Shown here piece by piece: positions 36,701 to 45,790 of a stretch of DNA of 64,000 bases. This DNA is from Canna indica (Eukaryota > Streptophyta > Magnoliopsida > Zingiberales > Cannaceae). The notes under the pieces were generated by a model. That model saw only the letters and a program-made list of their open reading frames with translations, was not told the origin of the DNA and did not search any database. Location: contig CP136891.1 in the NCBI GenBank assembly GCA_034359265.1, positions 58,938,001 to 59,002,000 on the forward strand. The letters run 5' to 3'. The position numbers were made by a program, and so were the translations under genes. Within the stretch, counting starts at the first letter, position 1, and each line of letters opens with the position of its first letter.

Positions 36701-37407
36701 CAAAACTAGAAAAATCAGCCCAGTTTGCTGATTTTTCTACTTGTTTGTTCGTTTCTGGGTTCGGTCTTCGCTAATTTCTCTTATATAATATTTCTTAACA
36801 TTAAAACATAAATGTTATATAAGGATTACCCTTCATTTGGATTCAATAAAAAATTTAAAAAATCAAAATCCTTAAGAATCAAAATCTAACTTTTGGGGTC
36901 TAATATAAATTTCCGAAAAACGAAAATTTTCTAATCTTTCGGGTCAAGAATGGGTAGGCTAAAGGCTTCCAAAAAAATCCTTAAAAATATCTCGTTATCT
37001 ATTTTTTACCTAAGGAATAATTATCGGCATTTTTTGTGTCAAGAAAATATCTAGGTCATATAGCCCTACAAGGAGTTGCTTAAGCTTAGTGAATTCCAGG
37101 GTCATTTTCTAATTTACCGGTTTTTTTATGATTTGGGGTTCGGGCTTGGTTTTTGGATTTCTTTGTATCATCATGAGGAGTTACAACACATTCTAGACAT
37201 TCTAAACATAATCTCTATCTTCCTGATGAAATCCGAGTGACGACGAGCGTCCTTGCTGATTTCTTCGATTTCTCTAAAAAATTTTATCGGGGACGTCGAG
37301 CGCTAACCGATATGGAACCTGAAAATAATTCTACATAAAACATTAGTTTCATGTTTGTTATCATCAAAACCAAGATTAAGACCAAGGTAGAAAATATTAG
37401 GCCAACA
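33761..37407 (-). mobile_element. rearranged SIRE-like copia LTR insertion, target duplication GTATC
   Basis: Flanks GTATC at 33756-33760 and 37408-37412 are identical. Contents: a minus-oriented LTR piece (33761 to about 34800), an unrelated stretch (34801-35042), a truncated plus-oriented LTR (35043-35816, from TGTTGGCCTAAGG) and a full-length minus-oriented LTR (35817-37407, TGTTGGTG to GCCAACA, 1591 bp). The simplest reading is an element with two minus-oriented LTRs whose interior was deleted and partly replaced, plus a later plus-oriented LTR. No coding sequence survives. Confidence 0.82.
34801..35042 (+). repeat. short tandem duplication of unknown origin
   Basis: GGAGCGTAAGGCAAGATCG near 34885 recurs as GGAGTGTAAGGCAAGACCG near 34933, and GGAAGTAGTGGT near 34830 recurs as CGAAAGTAGTGGT near 34983. 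The stretch is GC-rich compared with its flanks and matches nothing else in the window. Confidence 0.6.
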
Positions 37408-37739
37408 GTATCAAGTGCACTAGTCTTCCCAGAATTACCAATCCCCTAATCAGTGATCCTACGACTAGGAACATTTAGAACAAGGGCTACATTAATGATC
37501 TCATCATGGCCATGGAATCATTCGCCCAGGTCCATGGGGTTCATCATAATCTAATATAGATACAACATATACTAAAAAGTTGCCTCATTTATTCATTATC
37601 AAAAATAGTTCCCTACACATCGATATGTGATTGGCTTAAGGGCACTATTTCTTTCACACTATGCACCATAACCTACAATCGAGACATGGCGATCTTTGAG
37701 AAGGCTAATTCGATGCTGCACGAGCAGTTCAATGCACAT

Positions 37740-38821
37740 AAAAATTACTCTTTAACAATTCGAACCCAATTTAAGTCAAACCCCAACGATAGGCATGAGC
37801 AATGGGAAGTTAGAGTTTATGGAACAATCGAAAGAGAAGAATGGGGCTAAATGGTTGTTGAATTACAGATTACTTAAACCCCTTATAATAAGTTTCCTAG
37901 AAGAGGATTTACACTAGAAGCGTATGACCTTCTCACCGAAGTTACCTTCCCACCTCAAACTCCAAGGCAGCCCTACAACCTAGTTGCACAAGTTGATTTA
38001 TGCCTCTACACCAAGACAACCACTCAACTAAGACCTAAACACCTAGGTCTATACTTGACCTTTCGTTACAATGAAAAATAACACAAAGTACAATTAAAAT
38101 GAGAGAAAATAATCAAATCAATACAACTTCACTCTCAAAAGAAGAATCCTAGCTCCTCTTGATGCCTTTGATAATGAATTATTCAAGAACGTGGATTAAC
38201 AAGAAGTACGGGCTCAAAGCTATGTATTTTGAAGAAATGGCTCAAGGAAAGCTTAGGATATATCAAATGATGGCTTAATAATCATTGGAGACTCAAAGGA
38301 TCGTAGGGAACCCAAATATATGGAGAAACTAAGGTGTAAAGCTCAGGTTCAATGACATGAAACGACAAAAAAAGAGCCGTTGGGTCCGCCAATCGGATGT
38401 CGATCGATTGATGATCATACGAGCTTTAACCAAACCTTACTGGAAAATTCCAGCACCCTTCAGTCAAACTTCAATCGATCGAACATCGGCCGAGGGTTAG
38501 CTGAAACTCAAGTTCAAGGTTGATTTTGAGCTTTTCATATTTCGATTATCAATTTGGATTTACAACAAATCATCATGCATCTTTAAGGATTATACAATAA
38601 ATACAAAGCCATAAAAACAAAGACACAAATTCATCTTTGTTTTTTGAACATCGATCAACGTCCTTTGATTTTTTTCTTCGATTTTGTGTTGATCTTTCGA
38701 TCGCGAACGTCGTATGTTTATCGACTTGGAACTTGAAATGATTTCTCACTGAAACATTAGTTTCGAGTTTGTTATCATCAAAATCAAGATTGAGACTATG
38801 GTTAAAAATTTTAGGCCAACA
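37740..38821 (-). repeat. decayed SIRE-like LTR remnant in copy 2
   Basis: The same remnant as 4655-5665. On the minus strand it begins TGTTGGCCTAAAA at 38821 and reads TTTTGATGATAACAAACTCG. Its presence in both copies at the same place shows it predates the segment duplication. Confidence 0.65.
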
Positions 38822-39144
38822 ATTAGAATAAGGCAAAGTCAAATCCTAAAACAAATTAATTAAACTACTTATCGGTAATAGATAATTCTACGTGTGTTGT
38901 AGAAATTAGATGACAAGAATATTGAAATTTGTTCCATAAATAGGTAAAAAAACTACCAAAACTCAAACTTAATTAAGTAAATTAGTTCCAACTATATGCC
39001 CTACAAATTAGGAAAGAAAAATATATAAATTTGTTGGCATAATTTTTTTGAATTAGTTATTCTCAAAAGTCTCTATATATATAATATTGTTTTGTGCAAT
39101 AAATTTCACAAAGCAAAAGTCGGATCATTAATTTATGCAAAAAT

Positions 39145-39448
39145 ATATCTCGTGCGATAGCAATCTTTTTTATCCTCTCTTTAATTCTCTATGCAACAAG
39201 TAAGATCAATGTCTATTGACTGTTTTAATGTGTTTTTCTTTCTTATTATAATTGATGGTTAGATGTGTAAATAATTCTAATTAATTACTTGTGATGGATG
39301 ATGTTAAAATTTTGCTATTGCGGTGACATGGTGCATGGATTACAAGGCAGGTTTCCATCATTGTGATAATCAGAAGTGCTCTGATCTTTTCTCGGGATGC
39401 AATTTTTATAATGGATTAGCGGGACAATGCTTACAAGGTAGAAGCTGA
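39145..39448 (+). pseudogene. decayed copy of the cysteine-rich peptide gene
   Basis: Aligned to 5989-6303, exon 1 corresponds to 39145-39199 and exon 2 starts at 39309. The start ATG is ATA, the acceptor AG is AA, one cysteine in the CC pair is Trp, the C-x3-C pair is damaged, and a TGA (39446-39448) stands where the first Cys of the final C-x-C-x-C cluster should be. The donor GTAAG and most of the cysteine framework are still visible. At least four independent inactivating changes against none in copy 1. Confidence 0.8.
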
Positions 39449-40195
39449 CATTGCATGTCATTGTCATTCAAGAGCTTTATGAATAAATTAGATGGTGTAA
39501 TAATTACCTCAAAGTTCTATTTATGAATTTTAATTGGAAGAAGGATGAATGAATAAAAGATTCTATTTCTTTGAGCACTATTGTACTTTATTTAAGCCAA
39601 GTCGAATCAAGAATGCATGCAAATCCATTAATTGTTTGTCATCCTCAGTTATTGATTACTTTTTTAGCTTTCACGCTCAACATTAGAGTTATCAACCATA
39701 GACCAAACAGATGAGAAGCTTTTGATGCTTGGGAAAGAAAGTAGATGCACAGACTTAAGAGTTCTGAAAGAAAAGGTTGTATGTGAACAAAATATATATG
39801 ATGCAGTGGCCACTGATTTATTAGTAGCTCAAAATAAAAACCAATCAGACAATTCCTAGTAGTCAAGACCCTCGCCCTACATATTGTTTTGTTTTTGTGT
39901 TGTCATGCTTTGACTAGAATAATAGGCTTCATCGGTATTGTTTCTAGATTGTCATCGACGAGCATTAGCGATGGCTACAAACATGGCAACGATCGGCCAT
40001 CACCGAAGATCGATCGGCCATTCCAAATTTCTTTTTTCGTTAGTGGCGACTTCGCAATGGTTGTAAGTTATTAGAATAGGTTATCGGAATTGATTTGGTG
40101 TTGCAAAGTTGTTATTGATGACATCTACAATGATGATACTCTACTTCCAAACTCATGTTGCCGCGATATAAAAAAATTTCGTATCTACAAATAGG

Positions 40196-41094
40196 TTTTC
40201 ATTTTATAAGAAAATTTCTATAAAAAATTACAAAACCTTTAAACAATATAATTTCATATCTGCAATATATATAACATGGAGTGGTGGATACAAGGTGGGG
40301 GCTTCTACCAACAGTGTCAAACGAAGAATTTAAGCATGAAAATCTCAGGTAGAAGTTGACGATGAAAACACACACACGATACTGTTTGTAAACTCAAGTT
40401 TTTGGTGTTTCGATAGGTGACAAATTAAATAATGAATTTTATACTTTAGAGTTAAAATTATCTATGGACTCATTGTAACTTGTCTGGGCAGGTCTTCGGG
40501 GTGTGTGTGCATTTCAAAATTATGACACCTAAAACTCAAAACTCCATAAATTGGGAAATCAATTTCGGACAAACCTTCGGCTAAAGTTTGATTGACCAAA
40601 TGGTCGATTGGAAACTACTATAATTTTTCAGTAGTTGTTCGATTGATCATTGGTCGACTGAAGGTGCAATCGACTTTCGACTGGCGCTGTAACGACTAGT
40701 TTTCTAGTTGTTGGAACTCCTTTTTCCCGAACCTATATGTTTGGAAACCTATATAAATCCTTCTTTAAGCCTTCCACCAGTTGATACTTGATGCCCTAAG
40801 CCATTCTTGAGTTCATTATTGCATCTCCTAAGCTTTCAAATTGTGAAACCCTAATTTGAGCTCTCATTGTGCAATTTCTCATTCCTAGCTTCTTGAATCC
40901 TCAAAACTTGAAATGCACCCGCCTTGGAGTTTATCTCCATTGGTTATGATTTCTTTTCTCTTTTCTTGTGTTTTATCATTGTTTTACTTTTGTTATTGTT
41001 TGTAATTTAAAATCGTGTTGAGACCTTGAGCGGTCTAGTATGTGGTTGCTTGTGGCCTTGGTTGATAAGGCATAAGTCCAAGCGTGTAAACATT
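40196..41094 (+). repeat. decayed SIRE-like LTR remnant, left part
   Basis: Bases 40590-41094 show the family's plus-oriented order: a CGATTG/GGTCGA block, a TATAAAT block (40750), TTGTAATTTAAAATCGTG and GGCATAAGTCC before the CACTA insertion; the LTR continues at 45607. The left boundary is not clear and 40196-40500 has no recognisable content. Confidence 0.55.
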
Positions 41095-41109
41095 CACTAC
41101 TAGAAAAAT

Positions 41110-41410
41110 GGGCATCAGCAACGGCTGGCGCCGTTGCAATGGAGCCATGGCAGAAAATCGCATTGCTGATAACTTAGCAACAGATCAGCAACGGCCGCTC
41201 GGGTCGTTGCTAAAAATATTATCAGCAATGGTTTTTCCACGGACGCAGAGCCATTGCTGATAACATTAATAGCAACGGCCGGTGAGCCGGTAGCAACGCC
41301 GTTAGTAAAAGCTCGTTGCTAAGCCGTTGCTGTAGGTCATCAGCAACGGCTTTCGATAAACTTTTAGCAACGGCTTTCCCACGGATGGCCGTGGGAAAGC
41401 CCTTGCTGAT
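41110..41410. repeat. subterminal repeats, left end of the CACTA element
   Basis: At least eight copies of a 9-mer AGCAACGGC, or its complement, in both orientations between 41116 and 41400; several are paired as hairpins such as GGCTTTCCCACGG with CCGTGGGAAAGCC. In En/Spm such repeats bind the element-encoded DNA-binding protein. Confidence 0.85.
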
Positions 41411-41696
41411 GATGTGAACCTGGTAACGAAAAAATTTCAAATTTCAAATTTCTATTGATACATTGATACATTGATATATTATCTGATACATAACTCACAC
41501 ACTCATACACTCATACACACATTCATTCACACATCACAAATACACCAAGATATACATCAAAATAATTATATTTATATTGATAATTATCCACAATAGTATA
41601 AAAACTATTCAAATGCAAAATTGAAGTATCAATATCCAAACAAAATAAATTAAACAAGTCCAATATCTCAGTAACAAAGTCAATATATAAAAAATC

Positions 41697-43212
41697 TCAC
41701 GATGACGATGGAGGATGGTCTGGATCATATGGCGGGGTCTGGAGTGCTTGAGTGTACACCGGCGTGGACTGACTCGAGGACGATGGATGAGATGATGCCG
41801 AAGAGATGCCTGCTTCGGGATGACCTGACATGTTGCGTAGCATAGCATGCATCTCCGCCATCATCTGACTCTGACATGCGACCGTCTCCTCTAGAGTCCT
41901 TATTCTGCTACTATGATCATAACTGAATCTAAAGGTGGACGGCCGCTCACCAGCGACCGGAGGGGTCGGTGCCCCAAGTGGCCCTAGTACGGCTCGCGCA
42001 TGACCACTATCTACAAAGCCATATATGCGGCCATGGTCCCAGCCACCTGCAGCCTCGACCCACGTTGCTGCGTCAAAGTCCTCGGGGGTGCCCCCGCGCT
42101 GCACCACCGTCTGGCTGTAGGTCTCCTACTCGAGTTTGATTTTTTATTTAATATTTATCATAAAACTTAAATTATAAATATATAATGAATAATTTAAACA
42201 AATATATAATTACCATAATGTATGCAGCGCGGTTGTCGATGTACTCCCCTGTCCCATGTGCTCGACGGTGAGTCCGCTCAAACACCGCCATCGGGGAGGG
42301 TCGCTGGACACTCCCGTCATCCGACACCGTCGTCTACATTTACAAAACAAATACATTAATTAGTACACATAGTAACAAATAAAATATATAATTAAAAGGT
42401 ATACTTATCATACGATTTGCGTGCACTGCAAATGCAACAGAGCCGCCGGTGTGACGCGCTGCTCCCCCCGACATGTGATTTCTAGCCGCATTCCGAGAAA
42501 CCTCCTGCCATCGATCCGTCGACCATATTCCCACGAGCTGGTCCCATATATCCGGAGTAATCAAATCGGGGCCGTATCCCCGAGTCTCCGCGATGTTAGT
42601 AGTCCCAGCTCGTGCCATCGCCTGGGACCGAGCCTGCCCCAGCTGCCCATTGTACCTTGCCCGGGAAATAGCCTCCCAGGCAGCGTAAATGAAGGGCCTT
42701 TGGTGCTCAGCTCATGTATAGCGAGCCTGTAGAATAATAATATCAGTACCAATATTAATCATCATGCATGTAAAAAAAATAATAATACGTGCCTCAAACT
42801 CGCGCCATAACATGTCGACGTGCTCGCTAGGCACGTGAGACCACGTAGGCCATGCCCCGTGCATGTATCGTCGAATAGTAGAAGAAATGCTCCTCGGCAC
42901 TTCTTCTTGCTCGAACCTGCACAACAAAAATAAATTTTAATATTATATTATGATATAATGAATTTGTAATGATTTATAATTCATGATATATTACCGCTCC
43001 CCAATCACGCTAATAAATCTACGTGACTCTGTGGCTGGTGGAGGCTGCCACCTGTTCGGCCCGCGTGGCCGCCTGCGTCTGGATGTACTAGCCTCGGCAG
43101 TATCATTGGCATGAGGATCAGCAACAGGAGGATCAGCAGCATGAGTAAGTGTAGGAGTCTCACCGATCGGAGACTCCGAAGCTCTCCTGCGACGATAACC
43201 ACGACCAGACAT
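41697..43212 (-). pseudogene. second gene of the CACTA element (Ptta/En/Spm-type plant transposase protein)
   Basis: Multi-exon. Exon 1 (43212 to about 42995) starts MSGRGYRRRRASESP. Exon 2 starts at 42916 after TGTGCAG (FEQEEVPRSISSTIRRYMHG, WPTWSHVPSEHVDMLWREFE). Exon 3 (about 42725-42400) has PFIYAAWEAISRARYNGQLG, LITPDIWDQLVGIWSTDRWQ and RNAARNHMSGG. Exon 4 (about 42330-42220) has MAVFERTHRRAHGTGEYIDN. The last exon (about 42120-41698) has WVEAAGGWDHGRIYGFVDSG and a helical tail (IRTLEETVACQSQMMAEMHA). The block order is that of the plant transposase (Ptta/En/Spm) family, thought to bind the subterminal repeats. One TGA replaces Trp near 42712 (ARYT-stop-AEHQ), so it is probably inactive. 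Confidence 0.78.
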
Positions 43213-43287
43213 ATCTGTCGAATAGACATATAATCATATTATTGTATAAATAGTAGAGATATATTTAATAAAATATATACTTTACAA

Positions 43288-44554
43288 TTATTCCTCATCA
43301 TCTGAATAATAGTCTTCGAATTCTTCCTCTTCTTGCTCTTCTTCCTCTTCTTCATCTTCTTCATCTCTAGCTTCCTCAATTTCATGATCGTCATCATCAG
43401 CATATTCAACTTCTAATTGAATTGACGTTGTGTCTGCATCCTCGAGTATTGGAATAATACGATCTACAGCAGGAGGATCATTTTCTTGATAGAAACTATG
43501 TGTCATATCAGGTATCAGCTCATTTTCTCCTACTATCGGATCAATTTTTCCTCTACCTTTTGTCTTACAAACTACACGCCAATCTGCTCTATCTTTATTT
43601 CGAGCCGGATACTTCGCGTAATATACTTGTTCGGCTTGTGATGCCAATATAAAAGGCTCATTTGCTGCCAATTTAGATTTGTAATTAACCTCAACAAGTT
43701 TGTATTTTGGATGAACTTTCAAGCCCCTTTCTGTTGTATCGAACTAATGACATCTAAATAGAATAACTGATTTCAAGCCGAAGTGGTGCAACTCTATCAC
43801 TTCTTCCACTAGTCCATAAAAATCCATATCACATTCAACATAGGTTGTCCCTTTCACACAGACCCCAGCATTCATCGTCTTCTTTGTAAATGCATATTCA
43901 ACCGTGTGAAATTTATACCCATTAACAAAATATCCGCTATAGCACGACACAAGTCGTGACGGTCCACTAACAAGGACAATTCTCATACAAAGGTTCATCG
44001 GCAGCTTTCAACATCTCGTAAAATTCTGCAGCTTCTTTATTCAGTAATTCAATCTCTACCGCGGTTTGTACTTCTGTGATATCAACCGGTGTAGTATCTA
44101 GTGGGACTGATGTCTGAAGAACTGGCCGATCAACATTATCATTCAGGTGGAATTGACCCCCAAGACTATCAAGTATCATAGTTCTATAGGGATTAGATTG
44201 ATTAGATGAAGAAGCACCAGCAGAGGAAGATTCACAATATGTCTGAACGATAGGATTACTCGAAATCCCGACTTCACGTGACTCCCCGTGACAAGTCCAT
44301 AGAAAATATCTTGGTGCAAATCCTTTGCTATATAGATGCAGAGTGACAGTCTCCCGATCCAAAAATCGTCCATTCAAACAAATGCGGCACGGACATCGGA
44401 TTTGATCACCGATGCTAACGAAATTCCGATTCGAATAGGCAAAATTTAGGAAGTACGTTACGCCTAATCGAAACTCATTCGTTAAAGCTCCACGATCAAG
44501 ACGTCGGTACATCCAACTTCGATCAGCCGACATGATTCTGTCAATCAATGACAA
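43288..44554 (-). pseudogene. CACTA transposase with deleted catalytic core
   Basis: From 44554: MSLIDRIMSADRSWMYRRLD and CPCRICLNGRFLDRETVTLH, the transposase-associated N-terminal domain. The frame then reaches LLNKEAAEFYEMLKAADEPL and jumps, with a frame change at about 43985, to GPSRLVSCYSGYFVNGYKFH and VHPKYKLVEVN, SQAEQVYYAKYP, the C-terminal DUF4216-type domain, ending in a strongly acidic tail. Everything between, including the whole TNP2-type catalytic domain, is missing. A TAG replaces Trp between FRCH and FDTT. This explains the small size (4.5 kb against more than 10 kb for complete CACTA elements). Confidence 0.88.
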
Positions 44555-45414
44555 TTTCTTTGGTTAATGTCTTTAGGTGAGATTGTCCTATTCCATTCGG
44601 GATTTATGTTATTTATATTGCACTAAGTACTTATTTTAACCGCTAACTTCATTCTAAATTTCTGCAGCATCTCCCTACAGTTCTCCGAATACGCATATCA
44701 TCTGGGCGCGTATCGGAGAACAAGAGAGATGTTGCCGAAATTTAGAATAATTAGTTAACAGTTAAAATAAAAACGTAAGTGCAGTACAAATAACTATATT
44801 CCCAAATTGTCCAATCAGAGACAATTCAAGAATTGTACGTCGTATAAAAGATCATCTACTTCTTTTACACGAACATACAATCCCCGAACGGATCTAAGGT
44901 TTTGCTAAATCATATCTGACTCGTCGATGCGTACGTGAAACATATCAACTCGTCGGATGGATGATTATTTTCTAAATGTTTCGAGACAGTTCGAGTCCAT
45001 ATTAGACAATTTCGGCAAGAGTCCGAAGTGGACGATTCTGGTGCGCGTCCGAAGTGCACGATTCCGGCGCGCGTCCGAAGTGGACGATTCCGGCACAATG
45101 CCGAAGTGGACAATTCGAAAATTAATCTAAACCCTAATAATTAATCTAATAAATTAAACAATTAATCTAAATAATTAATTAAAATATAAATAAAAAATAA
45201 AAAATCATAAATCTACTCTTTCCGGCGCCGGATCGAGTTCGATATGTCCGGCGCCGGCGTACAGTGTCCGGACAGTGTGTCCGGACACTGTACAAGATCC
45301 GGCGGCGGCCATCGACCGACCGCCGCCGGCCGAAACCCTAAAAATAGGGTTTCGGTCGGATTTCCCGCCGGCCGCAACGGGAAGAGATGGTCGGGCCGCA
45401 ACGGGAAGAGACGG

Positions 45415-45600
45415 CTCACTTGTCCGTTAGAAAGCCGTTGCTGATAATTAAAATCATCAGCAACGGCTCGCGTGTCCGTTAGAAAGTCGTTGCAGATACA
45501 ACATATCTGCAACGGCTTAAGCGACCGTAAGAATGTCGTTGCAAATAGCAACGGCTTGAACGACCGTTGCTGATAGCCGTTGCTGAAGACTCAATTTCTA
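45415..45600. repeat. subterminal repeats, right end of the CACTA element
   Basis: Repeated AGCCGTTGC, CAGCAACGGC and TTGCAACGGCTT-type motifs in both orientations, mirroring those at 41110-41410. Confidence 0.85.
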
Positions 45601-45606
45601 GTAGTG

Positions 45607-45790
45607 ATTATACTTTGGATTGTGATTGAGTTTGAAATCCTAAGCAGGGTGTGCTTAAGTAGTGTAGTAGTGAAGGTTCCCAAACCACTCTAAATAGTTT
45701 GCATTGACTTAAGTTGTGTTCTTGCTTGATACTATCATTCTAATGTATTTGATATAATTTGTGGAGCATTTAACTGTTCCTACAAAATCT
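45607..45790 (+). repeat. SIRE-like LTR remnant, right part
   Basis: Resumes the LTR interrupted at 41094: GAAATCCTAAGCAGGGTG, CTTAAGTAGTGTAGTAG and AACCACTCTAAATAG correspond to GAAATCCTAAGCGGGGTG, TTAGGTAGTGGAGTAGG and GAACCACTATAAATA in the solo LTR near 10712-10780. The end of the LTR is lost. Confidence 0.65.

Larger units (their letters stand above)
20235..37656 (-). mobile_element. Ty1/copia retrotransposon with nested LTR insertions
   Basis: Both outer ends are flanked by CACTA (20230-20234, 37657-37661). Read on the minus strand: 5' LTR (37656-37413 and 33760-31631), primer site, a 1.5-kb leader, gag, protease, integrase, RT, RNase H, 3' LTR (22611-20235). Integrase lies before RT, which defines Ty1/copia. 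The LTRs are about 2.4 kb, from TGAAAGAAATAGTGCCC to CACCCCAACA. Four younger LTR insertions interrupt it at 22773-24124, 24996-26252, 28742-29871 and 33761-37407; removing them restores an ordinary element. Every gene is broken. Confidence 0.92.
31631..37656 (-). repeat. 5' LTR of the copia element, split by a SIRE-like insertion
   Basis: Two pieces, 31631-33760 and 37413-37656, together match the 3' LTR at 20235-22611. The minus-strand 5' tip is TGAAAGAAATAGTGCCC at 37656, next to target duplication CACTA. The insertion between them carries its own duplication GTATC. Confidence 0.88.
37657..40195 (+). repeat. duplicated host segment, copy 2, right piece
   Basis: Continues the match to copy 1 (4535-7113) from the target duplication CACTA onward: GAGACATGGCGATC, GTTAGAGTTTATGGAACAAT, the shared LTR remnant (about 37740-38821, ending TAGGCCAACA), the peptide pseudogene and the GACGAGCATTAGCGATGGCT block at 39957. 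It carries a deletion of about 60 bases near 39985 relative to copy 1. Confidence 0.85.
41095..45606 (-). mobile_element. CACTA (En/Spm-like) transposon, internally deleted
   Basis: Ends CACTACTAGAAA (41095) and TTTCTAGTAGTG (45606) form the CACTA terminal inverted repeat, with a perfect 3-bp duplication ATT (41092-41094, 45607-45609). Both ends carry many copies of AGCAACGGC/GCCGTTGC. Inside, on the minus strand, lie a deleted transposase (44554-43288) and a second multi-exon gene (43212-41697). The catalytic core is absent, so it could move only if another element supplied transposase. Confidence 0.95.

Noticed and set aside
43288..43400. Highly acidic Glu/Asp run that could suggest a separate regulatory protein
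   Set aside because: It is the C-terminal tail of the CACTA transposase fragment, in frame with the DUF4216-type domain.
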